In this document: piece by piece, positions 26,577 through 35,190 of the stretch
How the letters are laid out: the number at the start of each line of letters is the position of its first letter
Position numbering within the stretch: position 1 is the stretch's first letter
Assembly: GCA_028286545.1 (NCBI GenBank)
Contig: JAQBRJ010000015.1
Location: forward strand, 1-38,761
Length of the DNA stretch: 38,761 nt
Origin: Parcubacteria group bacterium
GTDB taxonomy: Bacteria; Patescibacteriota; Minisyncoccia; Phycocordibacterales; Phycocordibacteraceae
Direction of reading: 5' to 3'
Program-made: the position numbers and the translations under genes
Notes under the pieces: model-generated
The model's input: only the letters and a program-made list of their open reading frames with translations
Database searches by the model: none
Told to the model about the DNA's origin: nothing

Positions 26577-27518
26577 GTGAATATCGAACGCATATTTCTC
26601 CCCACCAGGCCGCAGCCTGACACCATCGTTGCAATCTTTCTCTTGCGCGAATATGGTACCGAACGGTTTCCGGGCGTTGATACTGCGCATATAGAAATAA
26701 AGCATTCCCTTAACGAGGGCGATACGTTTGATTCGTTACTCGAGAAAGGCACCCTCGCGCTTGATGTGGGCGGCGGCTTGTTTGATCATCATGGCAAGAA
26801 TAAGACGGCAACAGAATTAGTTGCTGATGCACTCGGCATTCGTAAGAACCCAGAACTTACGCAACTCATTGGATATGCCGTACGCGATGATACACAAGGG
26901 AAAGGAACCATTTCAAAAGATCCACTTGACCGTGCCTTTGGTCTCTCTGGTATCATCGCTTCGCTTAATAAAATGTACACGGACGATCCACACGCGATCG
27001 TATCTTTTATACTTCCGTTACTTAAGGCGCATCACTTTGTAGCGTGTGAACATACGGTGGGGCTTCCTAACGATATTGAACGCAAAGAGAAGGAGGGAAA
27101 ATATACTGAGTCAGTGGTGAAGCAGGCAGGGAAGGATATAAAGATTAGTTTTGTGATGAGTGATAAGCCATCGATGCCGGGATATTTGCGCTCGCAGGCA
27201 GGACGATTGGCTGACGTGGTGGTGCAACGTTCCGAAGATACTAATCACTATGCGATTCTCACGAAGCAGCATAAGAACGTAAATCTTTCGAAAGCTATGG
27301 CTCTCATACGTTTGCGCGAAGCAGAACTCAAAGGTATTGAACTCGACTACGGACAGATTGAAGCTGTTCGCAGCTTAGAGCAAATACCGTATTGGTACTA
27401 TGATCCAGCGACTAACTCGCTCTTGAATGGTGGTCCGCACAACCGTACCGTTGAGGAATCGCATATTCCGTGGGAAGAGCTACAGAAGATTGTGATTGCG
27501 GGAATTAAACTCGGATAG
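26577..27518 (+). CDS. MYG1/DHH-like phosphoesterase family protein
   Basis: 'PDTIVAIFLLREYG', 'LALDVGGGLFDHHGK'; GTG start. Confidence 0.5.
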   Translation: MNIERIFLPTRPQPDTIVAIFLLREYGTERFPGVDTAHIEIKHSLNEGDTFDSLLEKGTLALDVGGGLFDHHGKNKTATELVADALGIRKNPELTQLIGYAVRDDTQGKGTISKDPLDRAFGLSGIIASLNKMYTDDPHAIVSFILPLLKAHHFVACEHTVGLPNDIERKEKEGKYTESVVKQAGKDIKISFVMSDKPSMPGYLRSQAGRLADVVVQRSEDTNHYAILTKQHKNVNLSKAMALIRLREAELKGIELDYGQIEAVRSLEQIPYWYYDPATNSLLNGGPHNRTVEESHIPWEELQKIVIAGIKLG

Positions 27519-27521
27519 CCT

Positions 27522-28046
27522 ATGGAGAAACCAAATTATATTTGTGGAGGCATCACGCATGCGTACGGCCAAGGATACCTAGCACTTCCGATATCTCTCG
27601 AAGGATTGCCCCCACGGCTTCAGGCAGGGAATCTTGATTTGCATGCAAAGGCGACATTTCACGTGAGTTTGATGTGCGTAAAGAATTTGATACGGAAGCA
27701 CGGGAATAATATTGAGGATGAGATTCTGGGACTGTTTTGTTCGTATACGAAAGAGCATGAAGTGAATTTTGTGAAATACACAGGTGAATTTAGATTTGCA
27801 GAAACGATGGAGCGGAAGACCATCATCGCGCTCTGTGAGATATCGAATCTGGATAACTTTTTTAGGTTCGCTGAGCAGCAGCTAAACATTTCGATACCGC
27901 TTCAGCCAACGCACGTCACGCTTTATACGCTCCAGCCTGAAATGGGCATTGGTTTGAATAGCGCGGATGAAATGCAGCAGAAAACGCAGCCTATTGAGGT
28001 GCCGAGGGAGGTGGAGCAGGTGCTAGAAAAGTACAATAGGGAATAA
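27522..28046 (+). CDS. Hypothetical protein
   Basis: 174-aa ORF, 3 nt after the preceding gene. Confidence 0.65.
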   Translation: MEKPNYICGGITHAYGQGYLALPISLEGLPPRLQAGNLDLHAKATFHVSLMCVKNLIRKHGNNIEDEILGLFCSYTKEHEVNFVKYTGEFRFAETMERKTIIALCEISNLDNFFRFAEQQLNISIPLQPTHVTLYTLQPEMGIGLNSADEMQQKTQPIEVPREVEQVLEKYNRE

Positions 28047-28118
28047 GTGCTATATCGCGCCAAAATAGCTAGCAAATAGGCCACTATTGCACGCCTAGGG
28101 GCCAGGTTTTAGCAGGAC

Positions 28119-28147
28119 TTGACAAATATACAATATGGGCTCATAAT
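28119..28147 (+). promoter_or_regulatory. Sigma70-like promoter for the 28230 gene
   Basis: TTGACA, 17-nt spacer, CATAAT. Confidence 0.65.
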
Positions 28148-28229
28148 GTCCTTAGCAGTGCGAAGATCTTACCGCTGCGAAGAACAACCGTTACCACCTC
28201 ATCAACCACTGTCTTGAAGGAGACACTCG

Positions 28230-28760
28230 ATGACTACCCAGACCCCCGCCAAGCGCGCCATTCGTCGTGATCGCGGTGCCGCTGCCAATTCGGCACCGGT
28301 AACCACCACGGACGAAGCGCCGAAGCGGATCCCATCGCTGCGCGAGCCGCTCATCACCTATGAGCAAGGTTTCGTCGCTGCGCTGCCGGTGACCGGCAGG
28401 AAGATCTACAACGCCAAACCGTACCAGGAAGAGGGTGGCGAGCCCAATCCGCCGTATCACCAGTTCTCTCCGGGTATGCCGGGATATCTGGTCCGCGTGC
28501 GCGACGTGCCGGAAGACTTCCCGTTTCCGGCCAATGGTGGGCTCGTCTGCACCTTCAAGGTCATGCGCGTCACGGACTTCAATCCGGACGGGTCGGTCAA
28601 GCGGGTCACGATCGCCGTGACCGGCATGCCGACGGACGCACAGCCCACTCATCGTCTCAAAGCGACGGGCAATGCCTCGGGTGTCGTGCTCGGCGACGGT
28701 GTTCAGCTGTGTCCCATCGACGACAACTCGGCTGTCCTGGTCACCCAGATCACGCAGTAA
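28230..28760 (+). CDS. Orphan hypothetical protein (176 aa)
   Basis: SD AAGGAG before ATG; visibly GC-richer than neighbours; own promoter and terminator. Confidence 0.7.
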   Translation: MTTQTPAKRAIRRDRGAAANSAPVTTTDEAPKRIPSLREPLITYEQGFVAALPVTGRKIYNAKPYQEEGGEPNPPYHQFSPGMPGYLVRVRDVPEDFPFPANGGLVCTFKVMRVTDFNPDGSVKRVTIAVTGMPTDAQPTHRLKATGNASGVVLGDGVQLCPIDDNSAVLVTQITQ

Positions 28761-28794
28761 GTCGACGCGGCATAGACCGCGCGACAACAAACTC

Positions 28795-28834
28795 GGACCA
28801 CTTTCTTGTCTAACAAGGAGGTGGTTCATTTTTT
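28795..28834 (+). terminator. Intrinsic terminator
   Basis: GGACCACTTTCTTGT-cta-ACAAGGAGGTGGTTC (15 bp including wobbles), then ATTTTTTA. Confidence 0.85.
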
Positions 28835-28899
28835 ATATAACAGGCAGTCATACTGCTGAATTACGCTCTAGTGCTCGTCGTGCTAACCTTTCAATACCT

Positions 28900-29706
28900 A
28901 TGAAGTATTTTGATGCGCACTGCCATGTGCAGTTCCCAGAATTTGAAGAAGATCGTGTCGCGCTTCTATCGTCGATGGAAGAGGCTGAGGTAGGGGGAAT
29001 TGTTGTGGGCGTTGATCATGACTCGTCGCAGCGCGCTCTCGATTTGGTAAAAGATTCATCGACGCTTTTTGCTGCCGCTGGTCTCCACCCAAATTACACG
29101 CAGACAAAGGAATTTGAGGTCGATGCATTTCGCGAACTCTTGAAAGATCCGAAGATGGTTGCAGTAGGGGAGTGCGGTCTCGATTACTTCCGGCCTGAAG
29201 ATGTCGCGGGTGCAGTTGGTCTTCAGAGGGAAGTATTTCTAAAGCATATTGAACTGGCTACAGAATTCCAGAAACCGCTCATGATTCACTCGCGCCCAAG
29301 CAAAGGAACGCAGGACGCATATCGCGACCTTATCGACATGCTTAAAAGTGCAAAGCAGGAATATGGTGATGCACTCAGCGGCAACGTTCATTTCTTTGTG
29401 GGCGGGATAGACGAAGCTCGCGCGCTCTTGGAACTCGATTTCACACTGTCATACACGGCTGTGCTTACATTTACTCATGACTATGACGAGGTCGTGCAGT
29501 TTGCGCCCCTCTCGCACCTCATAACCGAGACTGATTCACCGTATGCGGCTCCGGCTCCGAACAGGGGAAAGAGGAACGATCCGCGAGCGGTAGCGAGCGT
29601 GGTTGAGGCCATTGCCCGTCTAAAAAGCGAGGATTTGGAAAAGGTGCGTGTGGATATCCTCCAGAATGTTCACCGGGTTTTTAAGATTCCTTCAGTTTCT
29701 CTTTAA
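28900..29706 (+). CDS. tatD: TatD family DNase
   Basis: 'YFDAHCHVQF', 'AAGLHPNYTQ', 'AVGECGLDYFRPE', 'PLMIHSRPS', 'LITETDSPYAAP'. Confidence 0.85.
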   Translation: MKYFDAHCHVQFPEFEEDRVALLSSMEEAEVGGIVVGVDHDSSQRALDLVKDSSTLFAAAGLHPNYTQTKEFEVDAFRELLKDPKMVAVGECGLDYFRPEDVAGAVGLQREVFLKHIELATEFQKPLMIHSRPSKGTQDAYRDLIDMLKSAKQEYGDALSGNVHFFVGGIDEARALLELDFTLSYTAVLTFTHDYDEVVQFAPLSHLITETDSPYAAPAPNRGKRNDPRAVASVVEAIARLKSEDLEKVRVDILQNVHRVFKIPSVSL

Positions 29707-29786
29707 TTTGCAAACACCTTCATTTCGGGGCATACTGCTTCCATTATCAGCCGGGACACTCTGTCCCTACTAATTACTTAGTACCC

Positions 29787-30284
29787 ATGGCAAAAAAAGA
29801 AGTTATTGAAATAGAAGGTCTTGAAGGTGGAGACGCTGAGACTCGTGTATACGAGCTTGGCTTTCACCTTGATCCTGAGCTTCCTCAGGAAGAGGTAAAG
29901 AAGACGTATCAGGCTATCCACGACGCGATTTCGGGTTCAGGCACCGTAATTGCTGAAGGTGAGCCTACGAAGATTCCGCTCGCGTACACCATGTACCGTT
30001 CAGATACGAAGGGCCGTCGTGACTACGACAGTGCGTATTTCTGCTGGATTGCATACGAGGCTGATGGCGCTGCACACGATAAGATCGTTGCAATGGCAGG
30101 CAGCGAGGTCCGCGTAATCCGCTTTATCGATCTTCGCACTACGGTTGAAGGCGCAAAGCACTCTGCAGAGATGCATGAACTCTTCGCGAAGGCAGCGCTC
30201 GAGGACCCATTCCAGGAGGAAATCGCTGAGACCGAGCTCGAAGCAGCTCCTGTACGTGAGGAGGCAAAGGAGGAAGCAGCGTAA
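29787..30284 (+). CDS. rpsF: 30S ribosomal protein S6 (bS6)
   Basis: 'YELGFHLDPELPQEEVKKTYQAIHDAI...'; upstream of ssb and rpsR in the classic order. Confidence 0.85.
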   Translation: MAKKEVIEIEGLEGGDAETRVYELGFHLDPELPQEEVKKTYQAIHDAISGSGTVIAEGEPTKIPLAYTMYRSDTKGRRDYDSAYFCWIAYEADGAAHDKIVAMAGSEVRVIRFIDLRTTVEGAKHSAEMHELFAKAALEDPFQEEIAETELEAAPVREEAKEEAA

Positions 30285-30355
30285 TCCAGTTTTTCGAGTG
30301 ATACACTTAATCCTATAAGTGCACCAAAACTTTACGAGCACTAACTTCAAACTTC

Positions 30356-30865
30356 ATGTACCTCAACAAAGCACTCCTTTACGGAAACCTTACTCGCGAC
30401 CCTGAACTGCGCGCATTGCCGTCAGGCCAGCAGGTCGCTAGCTTCTCTATTGCTACAAATCGTACCTTCAAGAATAAGGAAGGACAGACGCAGGACCAGA
30501 CTGAATACCACAACGTGGTTGCATTTGGTCGTCAGGCAGAAGTCATCGGCCAGTACATGAAGAAGGGTCGTCCTATCTTCGTCGAAGGACGCATTCAGAC
30601 TCGTTCATGGGAAGCAGATGGCAAGAAGAACTATCGTACGGAAATCGTTATTGATAGCTTCCAGTTCGGACCACAGGCAGCAGGTGCCGCAGGTATGGGA
30701 GGAGGAGCGCCATCAGGTGCAAGCCGCCCGTCTAATACCAACTCAGCGGAATCTAGTAGCGCACCAGCCGGACCTGATCAGGCAGATGACTTCGGTGGAC
30801 AGGGAGGAGGCGAAGGAATCCAGTACCCAGACGATGAGATCAATCCTGAGGACATTCCATTCTAG
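30356..30865 (+). CDS. ssb: Single-stranded DNA-binding protein
   Basis: 'MYLNKALLYGNLTRDPELRALPSGQQVASFSIATNR', acidic tail 'DDEINPEDIPF'. Confidence 0.96.
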   Translation: MYLNKALLYGNLTRDPELRALPSGQQVASFSIATNRTFKNKEGQTQDQTEYHNVVAFGRQAEVIGQYMKKGRPIFVEGRIQTRSWEADGKKNYRTEIVIDSFQFGPQAAGAAGMGGGAPSGASRPSNTNSAESSSAPAGPDQADDFGGQGGGEGIQYPDDEINPEDIPF

Positions 30866-30911
30866 TTTCGTTTTTGACCGATTATATTAACTATAGTAAT
30901 TTACTTTCATC

Positions 30912-31118
30912 ATGGCACATCAATCAGAACGCGAGGAACTCGAGCACAAGAAATTCGTCGACTACAAAGACGTACCATACTTGCGCCAGTTCTTGAATCC
31001 GCACGCAAAGATCATGGCTAAGAAGCGCACCGGCATGAGCGCAGGCGCTCAGCGCGAGATCGCTCTTGCTGTGAAGCGCGCCCGCTTCATGGGACTTCTC
31101 CCATATCTAGCTGCGTAA
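30912..31118 (+). CDS. rpsR: 30S ribosomal protein S18 (bS18)
   Basis: 'VDYKDVPYLRQFLNPHAKIMAKKRTGMSAGAQREIALAVKRARFMGLLPY'. Confidence 0.95.
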   Translation: MAHQSEREELEHKKFVDYKDVPYLRQFLNPHAKIMAKKRTGMSAGAQREIALAVKRARFMGLLPYLAA

Positions 31119-31140
31119 TCAGACTCACGCATACGTAGAG

Positions 31141-31176
31141 AAAAGGCAGTTCCTCACGGAACTGCCTTTTCTATTT
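31141..31176 (+). terminator. Intrinsic terminator of rpsF-ssb-rpsR
   Basis: AAAAGGCAGTTCC-tcac-GGAACTGCCTTTT. Confidence 0.9.
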
Positions 31177-31227
31177 GGCTCGTTAAAATAGTATAGATAA
31201 CCACCAAGGCCTTGATACAATATTTAT

Positions 31228-31830
31228 ATGAAAAGGATCCTACTCATAGTTGTGCTTATAGTGATCGTAATCGTCGGAGGAATATATTATTTCACCAGCA
31301 AGCCAGGTGCTGAATCCGTATCTCAGACTAAGCAAAATGCGCAAACCCAAGAAACTACCACGACTTTCAAGACGTATACCGATCAAGAGACTGGGTTCAC
31401 GTTTACCTACCCCTCTCAATACGGTGTAAAGGCGCAATCTGCCCCGACCAGTGAATGGGGGTCAAGACTACTTCTTACACTGGATGATAAGCCAAACATA
31501 GAACCAACCTCACATCCTCGCGGTGTTCCAATGACTGTAGGACTCCAAAAGCAGCCGGTCACAGCAAACGGAAAAATCTACCACACTATCGCCGAATACC
31601 AGCAAAGTGGCATTGCTGCTCAGATGGTTCAAGGCGCAAGCACCCCGAATGGAGAATTAGTTACCATTAACGGAACTCAAGCACTCCTGTATCATTTTCC
31701 ACCATCAGATATGACTGGGATCGCAGCTGATGATTATTTCTTCATCAATAATGATCTCATCTACGAAGTAGGGATAAATCCAAAGGATCCGTACGCAGAC
31801 AAAATTATAAAGAGCGTTAGCTGGAAGTAG
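31228..31830 (+). CDS. Membrane-anchored hypothetical protein (PsbP-like/sortilin-like fold possible)
   Basis: N-terminal TM 'RILLIVVLIVIVIVGGIYYF', then 'YTDQETGFTFTYPSQYGV'. Confidence 0.7.
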   Translation: MKRILLIVVLIVIVIVGGIYYFTSKPGAESVSQTKQNAQTQETTTTFKTYTDQETGFTFTYPSQYGVKAQSAPTSEWGSRLLLTLDDKPNIEPTSHPRGVPMTVGLQKQPVTANGKIYHTIAEYQQSGIAAQMVQGASTPNGELVTINGTQALLYHFPPSDMTGIAADDYFFINNDLIYEVGINPKDPYADKIIKSVSWK

Positions 31831-31854
31831 CAAAGAAATCTAACAAAGCAGTCT

Positions 31855-32430
31855 TTACGACTTCGTAACGCGCTCAACGTATTCGCCGGTATCAGTATTG
31901 ATACGAACAATATCGCCAACGTTGATGAAGAGTGGGGTATTGGTCGTTGCGCCTGATTCGAGCACAACAACTTTATTGCCACCAGTTGCGGTGTCACCCT
32001 TTATTGCAGGCGGTGCTTCGGTAACGGCGAGGTCCATTTTGATTGGGATAGATACGGTGGCGGGAGTGTCCTTGTAGAGCATGATCGACACAGGAGAGTT
32101 TGCTTTTAGCCACTGCACCTTGTCGTGCACGATGTTTTCTGGGAACGAGAAACGATTCTTTGGATTACCTTCTTCGGTAAACCACGATTCACCACGATTA
32201 GTATAGAGGTATACAGCCTGCATATTAGAAATGTCTGCCTCAGGCACGGTCTCGCTTTGGTGGAAAGAAATTTCAGTTACCTTGCCGCTCACAAGGTGGC
32301 GAAGTTTTGTTTGGTTCACTGGCTTGCGCTGCTGCATGCGGAAGACGTGCGAAGAAAGGACTTCGTACGGCTCGCCGTTGTATTCGATTACCTTTTTCTG
32401 GGTAATTTCGTTATAGGAAAGTATTGCCAT
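31855..32430 (-). CDS. efp: Translation elongation factor P
   Basis: 'GEPYEVLSSHVFRMQQRKPVNQTKLRHLVSGKVTEISF', C-terminal 'TNTPLFINVGDIVRINTDTGEYVERV'. Confidence 0.92.
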   Translation of the reverse strand: MAILSYNEITQKKVIEYNGEPYEVLSSHVFRMQQRKPVNQTKLRHLVSGKVTEISFHQSETVPEADISNMQAVYLYTNRGESWFTEEGNPKNRFSFPENIVHDKVQWLKANSPVSIMLYKDTPATVSIPIKMDLAVTEAPPAIKGDTATGGNKVVVLESGATTNTPLFINVGDIVRINTDTGEYVERVTKS

Positions 32431-32530
32431 GCCTTAAATCAGATTATACGTACGGTTAGAAACTACTGCGAGGTAGTGGTGGTTATAAGAAGTGAGTCCC
32501 GTAAAAGGGCTCAAACGCCCTGGTAGGGGT

Positions 32531-33139
32531 ATGATACAGGATATGATGCTCGACTCAAAGGACGAGGTCCCGCAGGAGCCGGCGGGGTCCGAAATCTACT
32601 CTGATGAGGATATTTTGCGTGCCTCCCATGACCAGCCTGAACTTTTCGGTATTCTGGTAGACCGGTATGAGGCAGCCTTCCTGCGGAAGGCCCAAGGAAT
32701 CCTCTACAGCAAAGAAGACGCAGAGGAAGTCGTGCAGGATACCTTCACTCGTATATATGTCTATGCGAATCGGTATAACCCTCAGGAAGGCGCTCAGTTC
32801 TCATCATGGGCATATTCGATCCTCACACGACTCTGCTTCACGCGGTACTCAAAGCTAAAGAAGGGAAGGGAGCGAAACCTGCAACTCGATCCGGAAACCT
32901 TCGAAAGACTGCCCGATTCTGAAGTTTTCCTGGAGGAATTAACAAGTCGGGATGAAGTTTTGGTAGCGCTATCCACACTGCCAGAATCGTTCTCGAGGGT
33001 TTTGAAGCTCCAATTCCTCGAAGGAAAGTCTCAAGAAGAGATTGCGGCGAGTGAAGGAAGTTCGGTCTCGGCAGTCAAAACGCGCGTGCACCGGGCCAAG
33101 AAATTATTTAAAAAATCATTTACGTATGGAAAAAACTAA
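32531..33139 (+). CDS. ECF-like RNA polymerase sigma factor
   Basis: 'SKEDAEEVVQDTFTRIYVYANRYNPQEGAQFSSWAYSILTRLCFTRYSK' and region-4 HTH 'LPESFSRVLKLQFLEGKSQEEIAASEGSSVSAVKTRVHRAKKLFKK'. Exact start uncertain. Confidence 0.9.
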   Translation: MIQDMMLDSKDEVPQEPAGSEIYSDEDILRASHDQPELFGILVDRYEAAFLRKAQGILYSKEDAEEVVQDTFTRIYVYANRYNPQEGAQFSSWAYSILTRLCFTRYSKLKKGRERNLQLDPETFERLPDSEVFLEELTSRDEVLVALSTLPESFSRVLKLQFLEGKSQEEIAASEGSSVSAVKTRVHRAKKLFKKSFTYGKN

Positions 33140-33458
33140 CTCAACGATAAAAGAGAATGTGATGCGCAGAGTGCACGCTGTGCATACGATGCGGCTCATC
33201 GCACGCATGGGACTTTCTCTCGTCGTCTTTGCAGGCTCGCTGTACGCTCTTGGTAGGGAAGTATGGGTTGCACGTATATTTCAAAACATGCCGTCGCTTG
33301 CTGACGCCCCGGCAGCATTCTCATTCTTTCTCTCAGCATTTAGAGAAACGCACGTACTCGTTCAGATAACGATCCTGCTATCTATTGCAGCGATGTTCTG
33401 GCTTGCAAAGGAGGTCTTTGGCGCACTGCGCATTGACACTCCTCGTTTGGCATACTAA
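33126..33458 (+). CDS. Small two-TM membrane protein, possible anti-sigma partner
   Basis: MEKTNSTIKENVMRRVHAV... with two hydrophobic segments; start overlaps the sigma gene end by 14 nt. Confidence 0.65.
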   Translation: MEKTNSTIKENVMRRVHAVHTMRLIARMGLSLVVFAGSLYALGREVWVARIFQNMPSLADAPAAFSFFLSAFRETHVLVQITILLSIAAMFWLAKEVFGALRIDTPRLAY

Positions 33459-33494
33459 ACATACAGGGTGCGATCAGGAAGAGGGAGAATACAC

Positions 33495-33674
33495 ATGACC
33501 ATCGGCAGGATCAATGGTGAGACCGAACACTGCGGTCACTGCGGGCGCGACGTCAAACTCGGCGTAGCCTGCGATGAAGTCGGCGCTACCGACTGCGTAA
33601 ACAATCAGGGCGGCGAATCGCATCGCCACGGCGATCGTATCGACGTCGCCTATGACGAGGAGCGCGGAAGCTAG
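33495..33674 (+). CDS. Orphan small Cys/His-containing protein (59 aa)
   Basis: SD AGGGAG before ATG; MTIGRINGETEHCGHCGRDVKLGVACDEVGATDCV...; terminator follows. Confidence 0.5.
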   Translation: MTIGRINGETEHCGHCGRDVKLGVACDEVGATDCVNNQGGESHRHGDRIDVAYDEERGS

Positions 33675-33694
33675 TTCGTCACTCACCACAACGC

Positions 33695-33726
33695 AAAAGG
33701 CGCCCTCATGGGACGCCTTTTTATTT
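33695..33726 (+). terminator. Intrinsic terminator
   Basis: AAAAGGCG-CCC-tcat-GGG-a-CGCCTTTT then TATTT. Confidence 0.8.
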
Positions 33727-33742
33727 GCCTATGTATTTCTGA

Positions 33743-34846
33743 TTATGTCTTCGCTAGTTCCACGCGAATCTTCTTCAAGATTTCGTTTGCAAGTGTTTTG
33801 TTTTCGCGGAGGAAGGTACGTGTTGCATCGTATCCACGGCCGAGCTTCACAACCTCTGAACCTTCGCCTGGAGTATAGCTGTAGCTTGAACCAGACTTTG
33901 CAATAATGTCGTACTTCTCGCCAAGCGCGATGATTTCACCTTCACGGCTAATACCTTCGTTATACATGAGATCGAATTCCGTTGTTTTAAAAGGCGCTGC
34001 GACCTTATTCTTTACAACCTTCACGCGTACACGACCACCCACAACCTCTTCACCCTTCTTAATCTGCGCGATGCGACGGATATCAAGACGAACTGAAGTA
34101 TAGAACTTAAGTGCCTTACCGCCTGGGGTAGTCTCCGGGTTACCGAACATCACACCAATCTGCATGCGAATCTGATTGATGAAGATAACGGTGGTCTTCG
34201 ACTTCGCGGTGATTGCCGTGAGTTTGCGAAGCGCTTGCGACATAAGTCGTGCCTGCTTACCCACGTGGTGCGCACCCATGTCTCCTTCGATCTCATCCTT
34301 TGGAGTGAGAGCCGCAACAGAGTCGATAACAACGATGTCGACAGAGTTTGCACGCACAAGTGACTCAACAATTTCAAGCGCTTGTTCACCCGTATCTGGC
34401 TGAGAGATAAGAAGCTCAGAGAGCTTCACGCCGATCTTGCGAGCGTACTCAGGATCGAGTGCGTGTTCAGCGTCAACGAATGCACACACACCGCCTTTCT
34501 TCTGCGCTTCTGCAATTGAGTGCAGTGCGAGCGTTGTCTTACCTGAAGACTCCGGACCAAATATCTCGATGATACGTCCGCGGGGAAGTCCGCCGATGCC
34601 AAGTGCAGCGTCGAGGCCAATGGAGCCGGTAGGAATAAAGTCGATTGCCGACGGCTTCGTGCTGCCGTACGTCATGATGGCTTCGTCACCGAACCTCGTC
34701 TTGATCTCCTTGATAGCGAGTTCAATAGACTTACGCTTCGCTTCGGAGTCACTCAGTTTCTCTCCGGTATCTGCGAGATCGATGTCATCTTCCTCGTCAT
34801 CATTTTTCTTTACCGGTGTTTTCTTCAAAGATTTCTTTACAGCCAT
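33743..34846 (-). CDS. recA: Recombinase RecA
   Basis: '[51 protein letters not shown]', '[30 protein letters not shown]'. Confidence 0.98.
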   Translation of the reverse strand: MAVKKSLKKTPVKKNDDEEDDIDLADTGEKLSDSEAKRKSIELAIKEIKTRFGDEAIMTYGSTKPSAIDFIPTGSIGLDAALGIGGLPRGRIIEIFGPESSGKTTLALHSIAEAQKKGGVCAFVDAEHALDPEYARKIGVKLSELLISQPDTGEQALEIVESLVRANSVDIVVIDSVAALTPKDEIEGDMGAHHVGKQARLMSQALRKLTAITAKSKTTVIFINQIRMQIGVMFGNPETTPGGKALKFYTSVRLDIRRIAQIKKGEEVVGGRVRVKVVKNKVAAPFKTTEFDLMYNEGISREGEIIALGEKYDIIAKSGSSYSYTPGEGSEVVKLGRGYDATRTFLRENKTLANEILKKIRVELAKT

Positions 34847-34857
34847 ATGAATTAAAA

Positions 34858-35187
34858 TTAAGGAATTATCACGTCGCGCCGAGTAGTCTGTTCGCGTCCA
34901 AACCTATCGGTGGCGGTTAATGACAGTATAACGTCTCCGCGGGGCAGGGTGAGGGATTTGGAGAAGGCGTCATTTTCGTCAATAAGTAAAGTCCCGCCGT
35001 TTAAGGTCAGAGTTTTAGTATGAATGGCCGTTCCTGAAAGTATGGTTAAGCCGGTATCAGCGGTCGTGATGGAGTCTATGCGGATAACCGGGCCCCTAAG
35101 AAGGGGCCCGGCCTTCACAAGGCCATATCCGATGATAAGAGCGAGAAGAATGCCTCCGATGATGCTGCCTTGGCGCATATGCTGCAT
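34858..35187 (-). CDS. Small membrane-anchored hypothetical protein
   Basis: N-terminal TM '[21 protein letters not shown]', then a beta-rich region; between recA and ftsK. Confidence 0.6.
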   Translation of the reverse strand: MQHMRQGSIIGGILLALIIGYGLVKAGPLLRGPVIRIDSITTADTGLTILSGTAIHTKTLTLNGGTLLIDENDAFSKSLTLPRGDVILSLTATDRFGREQTTRRDVIIP

Positions 35188-35190
35188 ACC

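Noticed and set aside
28672-28899. Upstream extension of the TatD ORF
   Set aside because: It overlaps the 28230 gene and its terminator; ATG at 28900 gives the conserved 'YFDAHCH' N-terminus.
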